This document shows, piece after piece, positions 17,519 to 24,112 of a stretch of 27,214 nucleotides of DNA (the first letter of the stretch is position 1; every line of letters begins with the position of its first letter). The translations under genes and the position numbers were made by a program. The notes beneath the pieces are model-generated. The model made no database searches. It was not told the origin of the DNA and saw only the letters and a list, made by a program, of their open reading frames with translations. This DNA is from a virus, in the IMG/VR virus record IMGVR_UViG_3300036715_001053, positions 1 to 27,214 of that record, one strand, 5' to 3'.

Positions 17519-18821
17519 TAAAGGTATATAGTGCATACCGCATAGCATCTGCAATATGAGATGCTTCGTTATGTAGTGGTTTCTCGGTTATTAGAGCCTC
17601 ATTAGGATCCCATTGATATTGGTCCATAGAATCAACAGTGTGAGAACAGTTCCTAAGAACATATAATCTATCTGTTTGTAATAATGTCTGACAGTAGCTG
17701 ATCGATTCTAGCAAAGCTTTCTTTGCTTTTGTTGTGGCAATATCGTATGTGTAAGCTAGATCAGCTGCGAACTGAGCAGCTGCAGGGTCAATGAATATAG
17801 TCTCTATATTATACTTAGCAATATATTCATGTATGTTAGTAGCGTGCTGTGAGGTTACTAATCCTGATTCACAATAATCATCAACTATAAAGTATACATC
17901 AGTATCAATATTATAGGCTGCAACTATAAAACCTGTAGCATCCCTATATCCTGGATCTAGTCCAGCGAACCATTCATAGTTACCTTCGGGTAACTCATCA
18001 AGTATATGTCCGTGATCTAAGTTAAAGATTTGCCCATCAAATGTATTAAAGGAAGCCATGTATTCTTGTTCAAATTCTGCCTTGGACATTGTAGCCTTAG
18101 CCTCTGCTACGTCGGCTGCACTCATACGTTTATTTTCAAGGTAATCAGCTGTTATACTAACCCATTGCGCATAGGCAGGGTCTGTACTAAATCCTCTAGC
18201 ATGGAACCTAGAAAACCAGTTCTTCTTACCGCGAGGTGTTGAAATAAAGATAGCTTTTGAACCAGGTATATCTAGGGTAGGGCGCAGACTTACATTAAAG
18301 GCAGCCTCGCCATCTTTAGATAGGGCTGCTTCATCAAATATAATTAAATTATAACTACGTCCCACACAACTATCAACTTGAGAAACTGAACCCATACGTA
18401 CAGTAGATCCATTACTTATTTCTAGTACGCGATCTTTTAAGTTATCACGTATAATTTCTAAATCAAATTGACCTATAAACTTACGCTGTAGTTCGAAACT
18501 AATAGATGATAGATTATAGTTAGGCGACATAATAAGAATATTACATCCTGGCACTAGTAGTACTAGTTGACCAATAATATTAGATATAAAGGTCTTCCCT
18601 AGCCTACGGGAAAGTGCAGCGCAGATAAATCTATATTTAGGTGAATTAACTGCGTTTATCAATGCACGCTGGGGATCATTTAAATGGTCAAAAACAGTAC
18701 CCTTTCCTACTGGAGAAGGTACTAGTTTTAGATATGCCTCTACTGGTAATTTGATTCCTCGTTCAGGCCCGTAGTCTGTTAATTCAGTATGGCTAATATC
18801 TTTTCTTGAAACGGTTAGCAT
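17511..18821 (-). CDS. Terminase large subunit
   Basis: A 436-residue ATPase/nuclease that pumps DNA into the prohead. The ATPase part shows a variant Walker A SRRLGKT (71-77), Walker B NLIIFDE (158-164) and the coupling motif STPRGK (194-199). The RNase H-like nuclease part has acidic residues Asp289 in GLDPGYRDATG, Asp345 in FIDPAAA and Asp425 in HIADAMRYAL. Length is usual. The first codons overlap the end of the FkbM-type gene by 7 bases, so it is translated from the same message as the glycosyltransferase and methyltransferase genes. The last codons overlap the oppositely oriented endonuclease gene, and no terminator is visible there. Confidence 0.95.
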   Translation of the reverse strand: MLTVSRKDISHTELTDYGPERGIKLPVEAYLKLVPSPVGKGTVFDHLNDPQRALINAVNSPKYRFICAALSRRLGKTFISNIIGQLVLLVPGCNILIMSPNYNLSSISFELQRKFIGQFDLEIIRDNLKDRVLEISNGSTVRMGSVSQVDSCVGRSYNLIIFDEAALSKDGEAAFNVSLRPTLDIPGSKAIFISTPRGKKNWFSRFHARGFSTDPAYAQWVSITADYLENKRMSAADVAEAKATMSKAEFEQEYMASFNTFDGQIFNLDHGHILDELPEGNYEWFAGLDPGYRDATGFIVAAYNIDTDVYFIVDDYCESGLVTSQHATNIHEYIAKYNIETIFIDPAAAQFAADLAYTYDIATTKAKKALLESISYCQTLLQTDRLYVLRNCSHTVDSMDQYQWDPNEALITEKPLHNEASHIADAMRYALYTFTS

Positions 18822-19528
18822 TTAATAGGCTTACAGATTAAATTATGAGATACATAATTATATGGTGCCCATACATTAATAGGCTTTCTAAAGAAGTTCA
18901 TCTCTCTATAAAGACTAGGTCTATGCTCTTCAATAGTATATCCAAGTCCTTCTATATACTTACGCAAAGATGCAGATTTCTCCCGTCTATCATCCTCAAT
19001 GTACATAATAGGTTTACATTGTAGAATTGTCTCACGTCCACCCATAAGAACCTGCTCTTCAAAGCCTTCTACATCAATCTTTATAAAGCCAATGTTATCA
19101 AACTTAAAGCTATCTAAAGTATCCACATATACATCAATTGTCCCTAGCTCACTCTTAAAGCCAATTCCTTGACCTCCATAGTTACACTTTGAACCACGTA
19201 AAATCTTAGGCATTTGTAGTGTGCCAGTAACTGACCCTAACCCCCTATTATAGCATTTTTCAAATGGAATATTTTTCACTAAAACGTCGTAGACGTCCGG
19301 TTGTGGTTCAAAGGCTAAGCAATCCATACCACTAGCTATAATAGCTTGTGCCATTACGCCAAAGTTAGCTCCAATATCTAAATTAAGTCCGCCACCCATA
19401 CGAGCTAGGTCAATAATCTTCTCAGTTTCGTCAGGGTTATACTCACCGTAGTTATGCAGTGATCGTCCTACATATTCGTCTTTACCGTAGTACCAAACGG
19501 TACCCCATCTTCCTTCTACGCTACGCAT
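18815..19528 (-). CDS. FkbM-family SAM-dependent methyltransferase
   Basis: A 237-residue protein. The SAM-binding loop LDIGANFG is at 50-57, the acidic residue FEPQPDVYDVLVKN at 73-86, and the FkbM signature VDTLDSF ... FIKIDVEGFEEQVLMGG at 135-164. FkbM enzymes O-methylate small molecules and sugars. It overlaps the upstream glycosyltransferase by 13 bases and TerL by 7, so all are co-translated. The pairing suggests that it methylates the sugar added by its neighbour, possibly on a virion protein; this is inference. It could instead act on a host surface glycan. Domain assignment is firm, substrate unknown. Confidence 0.88.
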   Translation of the reverse strand: MRSVEGRWGTVWYYGKDEYVGRSLHNYGEYNPDETEKIIDLARMGGGLNLDIGANFGVMAQAIIASGMDCLAFEPQPDVYDVLVKNIPFEKCYNRGLGSVTGTLQMPKILRGSKCNYGGQGIGFKSELGTIDVYVDTLDSFKFDNIGFIKIDVEGFEEQVLMGGRETILQCKPIMYIEDDRREKSASLRKYIEGLGYTIEEHRPSLYREMNFFRKPINVWAPYNYVSHNLICKPIKC

Positions 19529-20844
19529 AACATATCCTGTTCTATTATATTTATCTGCTCTATAATGGCAGACTTTTCTTTATCAGCTATGAACTTAATT
19601 AAAGCAGCTTCTACATTATCAAATGTCTTTTCCCATGACCCTGGATTCTCAAAGATTCTAATATCTGAGTACCAAGCACATTTACTAACTCCATTACCCC
19701 AGCGGAAGTCAGTCTCTCTAGAAGGTTGCATTAGCCAGCCTTCAACGCCTAGAGAGCCACACATATGCATTACTGAGGTATCTACTCCAAGTACGAGATC
19801 GAGTCCACAGATTGCCGATGCCGTATCTGTCCAAGTTTTAATGTTAAGCGAAGTAACATATTTAGTGCTAGAAAACCCAGGACTAAGGGAAAAGAGATTA
19901 ACATGCTTAGCAAGACGGCTAAAACGCCCAATATTAATACTACGATTAGCATCGTTAAGGTGAGTAGGGTTACCAGACCAAACAATACCGACATTAAGCT
20001 TCTTTTTATCAACGATTTTACCATTAAATTTCTCCGGGCCAAAAGCCTCATATTTACCACGTAACCAGTCTCCCGCAATAGGCACTCCACCATTTATAAC
20101 TTTTGCTAAAGAACACATTGGATATGCTACTAGAGCAGACGATTCAATATCAATAGCATCGCGCACAGGATAAAATCCAGCACGAGTAAACATATCAGAT
20201 AGTATCTCAGGGCACTGTACATACACCTTTGAGAACATGCCTGCTAGAACGCCTAAATATCGCCCCCACATGAATGAGTCTCCAAGTCCTTGTTCTACTA
20301 GAACAACTATATCTCCACCTATGGAAGTAGTATCCCAATACATTAAGTCAGGGCGGTTATTCTTTACCTTAACAGGAGGATTTTTTAAGAATCTAGCATC
20401 ATAAGCTTCCCACCCACGTTCCCAGTACTTAGAATCAAATCCAGAAGATGCACGCCTTAAAGTTGCAGTGGAGTAGTTCCACCAAGCTTCCCAAGCTTTA
20501 TCGTTTAGCTTAATAGCTCTGAGAAGAGTTTTGCAGGCTGATAAATCATCTCCTAGAGCATAATACTCTAGGCCAAGGTTATTAAGAGCATGTATCATAG
20601 CAGAAGTATCTTTAGCATCTAAGCAAGGTATCTCATCGGAAACTGCACTTAAATAGCTAGGGAGAATCTGTGCATGCATTCCAAGTCCACGGTAGCAGTT
20701 ACCTATATTTATGTAAGCTTCCTTAAACTCGCACTGGCGGAGTACTTTTCTAAGAATAGGTAGAGCTTTTTTAAAGTTACCTTTTATTACTAATTCTGTT
20801 GCCCTATTATATTCTAGGATTATATCACGATCTACATGTATCAT
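19516..20844 (-). CDS. TPR domain-glycosyltransferase (GT9/GT41-like)
   Basis: A 442-residue protein. Residues 10-135 form about three to four TPR helical pairs (YNRATELVIKGNFKKALPIL; YINIGNCYRGLG; LNNLGLEYYALGDDLSAC; WWNYSTATLRR). Residues 165-440 match the glycosyltransferase part of TPR-GT proteins related to heptosyltransferases: VLVEQGLGDSFMWGRYL (182-198), VGIVWSGNPTHLNDANRSI (285-303) and LDLVLGVDTSVMHMCGSLGV (348-367). TPRs typically hold a protein acceptor, so protein O-glycosylation is a reasonable guess. It overlaps TerS by 4 bases (ATGA) and the methyltransferase by 13. Its insertion between the two terminase genes is unusual and makes its expression late, with the structural proteins. 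Confidence 0.85.
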   Translation of the reverse strand: MIHVDRDIILEYNRATELVIKGNFKKALPILRKVLRQCEFKEAYINIGNCYRGLGMHAQILPSYLSAVSDEIPCLDAKDTSAMIHALNNLGLEYYALGDDLSACKTLLRAIKLNDKAWEAWWNYSTATLRRASSGFDSKYWERGWEAYDARFLKNPPVKVKNNRPDLMYWDTTSIGGDIVVLVEQGLGDSFMWGRYLGVLAGMFSKVYVQCPEILSDMFTRAGFYPVRDAIDIESSALVAYPMCSLAKVINGGVPIAGDWLRGKYEAFGPEKFNGKIVDKKKLNVGIVWSGNPTHLNDANRSINIGRFSRLAKHVNLFSLSPGFSSTKYVTSLNIKTWTDTASAICGLDLVLGVDTSVMHMCGSLGVEGWLMQPSRETDFRWGNGVSKCAWYSDIRIFENPGSWEKTFDNVEAALIKFIADKEKSAIIEQINIIEQDMLCVA

Positions 20845-21332
20845 TTTTGTGTATTTAAAAGTTGTGTCATTAGACTACCATACTTTGTTGGTGGCCCACC
20901 TAAGTCGTTCATTTGTACGTTAATTTGATTCTTAATTTTACCAGTATTAGCTGATCGAGCTTTCTCTAGGGCGATCTCACGATCAAGCACCTCCATTGAC
21001 ATTTTATGTGAAAGTGCGATAAGCTCGGCAATATCTTTACTTGATCCTACTTCAGCTTCGTCCATTTCTTCTAATTTCTTCTGAATTACTACATCTAGGA
21101 CAGACCTAATGCGGAAGCGGTTATTAAATCCTACATCTCTAAAGATACTATCTATATAAGAACGGATTTCACGTCTATCTAAAATTTCGGATATTTGGTC
21201 AGTGGGAATGCCTAGTTTTGAAGCTGTAAGACGCATGTCCTGTGTCTCAAGGTAGCAATTTGCGACTTCAAGATTCTCTGGTGATATGCTTAAAGCTTGG
21301 GCAGGTGAGTGGATTGGAGCTAGCTGGTTCAT
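20841..21332 (-). CDS. Terminase small subunit
   Basis: A 163-residue protein. A helix-turn-helix lies at about 35-55 (MRLTASKLGIPTDQISEIL), followed by REIRSYIDSIFRDVGF, a helical oligomerisation region with KKLEEMDEAEVGSSKDIAELIALSHKM and a Gly/Pro-rich tail GGPPTKYGSLM. This is the layout of small terminases that bind pac/cos DNA and regulate TerL. First gene of the late transcript, 34 bases from the promoter -10 at 21366-21371, with AGAAGG 5 bases before the ATG. Confidence 0.82.
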   Translation of the reverse strand: MNQLAPIHSPAQALSISPENLEVANCYLETQDMRLTASKLGIPTDQISEILDRREIRSYIDSIFRDVGFNNRFRIRSVLDVVIQKKLEEMDEAEVGSSKDIAELIALSHKMSMEVLDREIALEKARSANTGKIKNQINVQMNDLGGPPTKYGSLMTQLLNTQK

Positions 21333-21365
21333 ATTGCCTTCTATATAAATCTTTAGTAATTATAT

Positions 21366-21394
21366 ATTATAACACTTTAGGGAACTTAAGTCAA
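21366..21394 (-). promoter_or_regulatory. Sigma-70 promoter of the terminase operon
   Basis: On the minus strand TTGACT (21394-21389) and TATAAT (21371-21366) are 17 bases apart. The bases around the -10, GTGTTATAAT, resemble the start of the repeated 16-mer (GTGTTATAAG on this strand) that fills the region just upstream. Confidence 0.85.
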
Positions 21395-21453
21395 GTTTAA
21401 AAATTTTGTTGCTATCTTTTAAGTTATTTCTTGTTCTTCTGGTTAATCAACTA

Positions 21454-21648
21454 GCTATACTTATAACACCTAATTACTTTTTTGGAGGTTAAGCAACTCG
21501 CTATACTTATAACACTTTGGGGTATATGAATTTTACACCTTTTGCTATACTTATAACACCTAATTGCTTTTTTGGGGTTAAGCAACTCGCTATACTTATA
21601 ACACTTTGGGGTATATGAATTTTATACCTTTTGCTATACTTATAACAC
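21454..21648. repeat. Five direct 16-bp repeats at 44-46 bp spacing (iteron-like array)
   Basis: GCTATACTTATAACAC occurs exactly at 21454, 21500, 21544, 21589 and 21633. The spacers alternate: copies 1 and 3 run into CCTAATT then a T-rich run and GGTTAAGCAACTC, while copies 2 and 4 run into TTTGGGGTATATGAATTTTA, giving a 90-bp composite unit repeated about 2.2 times. Periodicity of 45 bp is about four helical turns, so bound proteins would lie on one face. The array lies in the 559-bp gap between leftward late genes and rightward early genes. Iterons of an origin or a regulator-binding array are the main candidates. Confidence 0.8.
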
Positions 21649-21698
21649 CTAATTACTTTTATGGCATTTTCTAATATAATTTTTCTGAGAGGGGGCCT

Positions 21699-21740
21699 AT
21701 GTGTGTTAGTAAATTGATAAGTCTCACAACCGCCCTATAA
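21699..21740 (+). CDS. Possible 13-codon leader peptide
   Basis: A TATAAT (21675-21680, weak -35) is followed by a purine-rich GAGAGGGGG and an ATG opening a 13-residue frame, MCVSKLISLTTAL. Its stop lies in a small CCCT/AGGG stem-loop (21734-21744), and a longer alternative pairing (GGGGC with GCCCT, TGTG with CACA) encloses the frame. This looks like a translated leader or attenuator but the signal is short and could be chance. Confidence 0.25.
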   Translation: MCVSKLISLTTAL

Positions 21741-21752
21741 GGGTAGTCTCTT

Positions 21753-21782
21753 ATTATAGCATGTGAAACTCCGCCGCGTCAA
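21753..21782 (-). promoter_or_regulatory. Leftward extended -10 promoter upstream of the repeat array
   Basis: On the minus strand TTGACG (21782-21777), 18 bases, then TGC-TATAAT (-10 at 21758-21753). It would drive transcription through the repeat array towards the terminase genes, giving a leader of about 400 bases, or act as an antisense/priming transcript for replication. Confidence 0.6.
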
Positions 21783-21828
21783 CTACAGTTTTATTATATA
21801 TTTTACGCTATATATTACATTTCTATAT

Positions 21829-21857
21829 GAGACAACCTATACTATCAGGTATATAAT
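21829..21857 (+). promoter_or_regulatory. Weak rightward promoter of the first early gene
   Basis: GAGACA (21829-21834), 17 bases, TATAAT (21852-21857), 35 bases before the ATG at 21892. The -35 matches the consensus at four of six bases. Confidence 0.45.
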
Positions 21858-21891
21858 TACTACATCTAATTAATAAACAGAAAGAAACAAG

Positions 21892-22050
21892 ATGATTAAA
21901 TATATTAAGCCAATCTCCTTGGTACGTACTTCTAGCGTATATACTAATATTAATAATATTAAAGATGTTAACACTCGTCATCGTTTGTTATCGGCTCATG
22001 CTATTACAATGTTAAAAGATACGAAATTAACTCTTGCATCTCACGCTTAA
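21892..22050 (+). CDS. Small protein, 52 residues, unknown function
   Basis: The frame begins MIKYIKPISLVRTSSVYTN and ends TLASHA. The product is basic with no signal peptide or membrane segment and no motif I know. The upstream AGAAAG is a modest ribosome binding site. It is the first rightward gene after the intergenic region, 35 bases from a candidate -10. Its last codons contain the -35 and the operator-like palindrome of the next gene's promoter, so the two are closely packed. Spacing, start and promoter context favour a real gene; function is unknown. Confidence 0.55.
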   Translation: MIKYIKPISLVRTSSVYTNINNIKDVNTRHRLLSAHAITMLKDTKLTLASHA

Positions 22051-22062
22051 TAAGCGTATAAT
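22034..22062 (+). promoter_or_regulatory. Promoter with palindromic spacer for the HTH-like gene
   Basis: TTGCAT (22034-22039) and TATAAT (22057-22062) are 17 bases apart. The spacer holds ACGCTTAATAAGCGT (22043-22057), a perfect 7-bp-arm palindrome. The AAGCGTATAAT part also occurs in the repeated cassette promoters further right, suggesting one regulator for all of them. Confidence 0.7.
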
Positions 22063-22129
22063 AAATTCTTGGGGTGACGAAACGGACAGCGAAACCCTTC
22101 TTTTTAATCGTCCATTAAAGGAAATTACT

Positions 22130-22567
22130 ATGACTATCAAATCTACAAAAGCTATAAACTACACTGATGAGCAGACTACTAAAATGATGGCTGACTATGC
22201 GGCAGGTGTTACTGTTGAAGTTATTGCTACTAATCTTGGTAAGACTGTTCGCTCTGTTATTGCTAAACTTTCTCGTGAGAAGGTATATACTGCGAAAGTT
22301 CGTACCACTAAAACGGGTACGGCTATTGTTAAGAAGGATACTACCGCAGATGCGATTGGTGCTTTGCTTGGCATGACAGAAGCTGAGATCGAAAGCATGA
22401 CCAAGGCTAATAAGACGGCACTTGTTAAAGTTCTCTCTGCTTTGCAGATGGCTGTTCGTGATGAGTTGACTGATGAGCAAGATGTTACAACTGAGCAAGA
22501 CTTAGCTGATGCTGATGCTTTGGATGATGAGACATTTGCTTACCTTGCGGATGTTGTAACAGAGTAA
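22130..22567 (+). CDS. Conserved phage protein with helix-turn-helix-like N-terminus
   Basis: A 145-residue protein starting MTIKSTKAINYTDEQTT. Residues 11-52 read as a helix-turn-helix: a helix ending in MMADYAAG, then VTVEVIATNLGKTVRSVIAKLSREKVY. This resembles a protein found in many large and aquatic phages, in which the V-R-S-V-I-A-K-L-S-R-E string recurs; I know no proven function. The middle (70-110) has LGMTEAEIESMTKANKTALVKVLSAL, and the tail is very acidic. I chose the ATG at 22130 because AAGGA lies 8 bases upstream and the transcript begins only near 22070; the frame is open further up to 22034. Regulator of early genes is a possible role, not shown. Confidence 0.78.
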   Translation: MTIKSTKAINYTDEQTTKMMADYAAGVTVEVIATNLGKTVRSVIAKLSREKVYTAKVRTTKTGTAIVKKDTTADAIGALLGMTEAEIESMTKANKTALVKVLSALQMAVRDELTDEQDVTTEQDLADADALDDETFAYLADVVTE

Positions 22568-22582
22568 TACTTAATACCTTAG

Positions 22583-22610
22583 AGCAACATTGCATTCGAG
22601 CAATGTTGCT
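22583..22610 (+). terminator. Gene-end stem-loop (11-bp perfect stem)
   Basis: AGCAACATTGC, loop ATTCGA, GCAATGTTGCT, 15 bases past the stop of the HTH-like gene. No U-tract follows, so it may be an RNA processing or stability element instead of a simple terminator. Related stem-loops, sharing the ATTGC/GCAAT core, follow both Cys-triplet genes. Confidence 0.6.
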
Positions 22611-22750
22611 TAGGCGCCATTATACCATACTAATTGGTACGCAGTCAAACTATTTCTACCGAATTTTCTATGTTTATTTGTTGAATTACCATAGAAAATA
22701 TATTGCTTATACTTAAAATAAGCGTATAATCACTTATATCGGATAACTAA
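22583..22750 (+). repeat. Intergenic cassette, copy 1 (upstream of 22762)
   Basis: In order: stem-loop (22583-22610), inverted repeat TACCA/TGGTA (22623-22639), inverted repeat TTTTCTATG (22664-22672) / CATAGAAAA (22690-22698), promoter TTGCTT-16-TATAAT (22703-22730) whose spacer carries half of a GCTTAT/ATAAGC inverted repeat, and the leader CACTTATATCGGATAACTAA. Nearly the same DNA precedes 24113, 25080 and 26068. Confidence 0.85.
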
Positions 22751-22761
22751 TAAGGAATAAA

Positions 22762-22833
22762 ATGGATAAGCAAGAAAAGATCGCTTTCTTCATCTTGGCA
22801 ATTGCCTTTATTGTTGTATCATCACTTACTTAA
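22762..22833 (+). CDS. 23-residue single-helix membrane micropeptide
   Basis: The frame reads MDKQEKIAFFILAIAFIVVSSLT: a charged N-terminus followed by about 16 hydrophobic residues, enough for one membrane helix. AAGGA lies 7 bases upstream and the start follows the conserved cassette leader at the same distance as in the longer genes, which supports translation. Function unknown; a small membrane effector of host physiology is one option. Confidence 0.6.
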   Translation: MDKQEKIAFFILAIAFIVVSSLT

Positions 22834-22845
22834 TGGAATACTATC

Positions 22846-23016
22846 ATGCAAGAGAAACCTCTAAGAATACCTAACACTAAGAAGCCTACGGGTATTGTAG
22901 CAAATTTCAAGCCAATTGAGTATGCTACGGCTTGCAGCGTATATCTTCAAGAGCAGAAGCGCATTGTCGAAAATTTGGCAAATCAACCTAAAAAATTACC
23001 TGCGGGCATGTTATGA
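22846..23016 (+). CDS. Small protein, 56 residues, unknown function
   Basis: The product begins MQEKPLRIPNTKKPTGI and ends KKLPAGML. It is basic with a central helix (YLQEQKRIVENLANQ) and one Cys, no known motif. It follows the micropeptide gene by 12 bases and its stop overlaps the next start (ATGA, 23013-23016), which indicates translational coupling and supports it as a gene. Confidence 0.6.
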   Translation: MQEKPLRIPNTKKPTGIVANFKPIEYATACSVYLQEQKRIVENLANQPKKLPAGML

Positions 23017-23348
23017 CTTTCGCAACTATTAAATCAAGCGTGATACTAGAATGTATTGCATCATATCATAAGAAAATGACTACTAAAAATAAAGAAGGAT
23101 TACAGCGTATTATTTTTAGCAGGATGAGAGATAAAAAATATTGGCTATTTGGTCGTACTCTAACATCAAGCGAAGCAATAGCACGTCTTGAAAATGAGCC
23201 TTCTTATTATTATGGTTACTGGAGTTGCAAAAACAATAACTATGCTTATGATTATGAACTTAGGCAAATTAAACAACTAGCTAATGCATCAGAGACAATT
23301 CAGCTATCTGAAGAAATGTCTTGGATTTTAAGATATACAGAGGTATAA
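23013..23348 (+). CDS. Protein of unknown function, 111 residues
   Basis: The start overlaps the previous stop by four bases. The sequence is rich in Tyr, Lys, Asn and Trp: QRIIFSRMRDKKYWLFGRTLTSSEAIARLENE then a SYYYGYWSCKNNNYAYDYE stretch. This looks like a small globular domain; I do not recognise a family. No membrane segment. The promoter of the following Cys-triplet gene (TTGGAT at 23321, TATAAT at 23344) lies inside its last codons and stop. Confidence 0.6.
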   Translation: MTFATIKSSVILECIASYHKKMTTKNKEGLQRIIFSRMRDKKYWLFGRTLTSSEAIARLENEPSYYYGYWSCKNNNYAYDYELRQIKQLANASETIQLSEEMSWILRYTEV

Positions 23349-23369
23349 TCACTTATATCAGATAACTAA
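23321..23369 (+). promoter_or_regulatory. Promoter and conserved leader of Cys-triplet gene 1 (reduced cassette)
   Basis: TTGGAT (23321-23326), 17 bases, TATAAT (23344-23349). From the -10 on, the DNA is the same as in the full cassettes, TATAAT then CACTTATATCAGATAACTAA, but the upstream stem-loops and inverted repeats are missing because the preceding gene occupies that space. Confidence 0.7.
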
Positions 23370-23378
23370 GGAGATAAA

Positions 23379-23921
23379 ATGTTTAGCTCAATGAAAACAA
23401 AAGCTGGTAATATAGGAATGTCAAAAATATCTCAAGAGCTTGCCGATAAGCAAGCTTCTGATATGGATAAGCAGGGATGTATTAATTGTACGAATTGTAC
23501 AAATTGTAAGAATTGTACGAATTGTACGAATTGTGTATTTTGTAGGGGTTTCACTAATTGCATTAATTGTACGGATTGTACGAATTGTACTTATTGTACG
23601 AATTGTACTAATTGTATGAATTGTACGAATTGTACGAATTGTACTAATTGTACGAATTGTACGGATTGTACGAATTGTACGAATTGTACATATTGTACGG
23701 ATTGCACGTATTGCACGTATTGCACGGATTGCAAGAATTGCACAGATTGCAAGAATTGCATAGATTGCAAGAATTGCATGGATTGCATGAATTGCAAGAA
23801 TTGTACGTATTGTACCTGTTGCAAGGATTCCGCGAATTGTATGAATTGTACTAATTGCAAGAATTGTAATAATTGTACGAATTGTAATAATTGCACGAAT
23901 TGCACAGATTGCACGGATTAA
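23379..23921 (+). CDS. Cys-x-x tripeptide-repeat protein 1
   Basis: A 180-residue protein. Residues 1-33 are a leader ([16 protein letters not shown]...), nearly identical to that of the gene at 25080. Residues 34-180 are 49 consecutive triplets starting with Cys: 47 have Cys and two have Phe or Ser in its place, and the register never breaks. The second position is mostly Thr, then Lys/Met/Ile; the third is mostly Asn, Asp or Tyr. In total there are about 48 Cys. Each neighbouring pair is a CxxC. No signal peptide or membrane helix, so it should be cytoplasmic, where thiols stay reduced. Possible roles are metal binding or a repetitive rod or solenoid; I know no characterised family. AAGGAGAT gives a strong ribosome binding site. 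The open frames on other strands here are by-products of the 9-bp DNA repeat. Confidence 0.85.
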   Translation: MFSSMKTKAGNIGMSKISQELADKQASDMDKQGCINCTNCTNCKNCTNCTNCVFCRGFTNCINCTDCTNCTYCTNCTNCMNCTNCTNCTNCTNCTDCTNCTNCTYCTDCTYCTYCTDCKNCTDCKNCIDCKNCMDCMNCKNCTYCTCCKDSANCMNCTNCKNCNNCTNCNNCTNCTDCTD

Positions 23922-23933
23922 AGTAATTGACAT

Positions 23934-23965
23934 GAGGAAACATTGCTTTTTAGCAATGTTTCCTC
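23934..23965 (+). terminator. Gene-end stem-loop with 14-bp perfect stem
   Basis: GAGGAAACATTGCT, loop TTTT, AGCAATGTTTCCTC, 12 bases after the stop of Cys-triplet gene 1. No U-tract follows. The ATTGCT-TTTT-AGCAAT core is repeated after Cys-triplet gene 2. Confidence 0.7.
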
Positions 23966-24103
23966 GCGCCAATTATATCATGCCAGCATTAGCATGTCAA
24001 GCGATTTTCACCGAATTTTCTATGTTTATTCGTTGAATTACCATAGAAAATATATTGATTATACTTAAAATAGGCGTATAATCACTTATATCGGATAACT
24101 AGG
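23934..24103 (+). repeat. Intergenic cassette, copy 2 (upstream of 24113)
   Basis: Stem-loop, then GCGCCAATTATA, inverted repeat TTTTCTATG (24016-24024) / CATAGAAAA (24042-24050), promoter TTGATT-16-TATAAT (24055-24082) and the leader CACTTATATCGGATAACTA. The TACCA/TGGTA repeat of copy 1 is replaced by a divergent ATGCCAGCATTAGCATG stretch. Confidence 0.83.
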
Positions 24104-24112
24104 GGGCAAGAA

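Larger units (their letters stand above)
21333..21891. other. Divergent intergenic region between late and early modules
   Basis: This 559-bp gap holds no gene of normal size. Reading left to right it contains the terminase promoter (21366-21394), the five-copy repeat array (21454-21648), a possible rightward -10 and 13-codon leader (21675-21740), a leftward promoter (21753-21782) and a weak rightward promoter (21829-21857) for the first early gene. The whole is strongly AT-rich. Confidence 0.75.

Noticed and set aside
21454-21648. CRISPR-like array
   Set aside because: The 16-bp repeats are short, the spacers are themselves repeated in an alternating pattern, and no cas gene is near.
21687-21760. 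Possible tRNA or riboswitch in the intergenic region
   Set aside because: Short pairings exist but there is no T-loop, anticodon arm or known aptamer consensus; kept only as a weak leader candidate.
22063-22129. Attenuator hairpin (GGGT/ACCC followed by TTCTTTTT) in the leader of the HTH-like gene
   Set aside because: Only a 4-5 bp stem with a loop of about 19 bases; too weak to call.
22115-22498. Minus-strand frames opposite the HTH-like gene
   Set aside because: The plus frame has a promoter, ribosome binding site and a recognisable conserved protein; the antisense frames have none of these.
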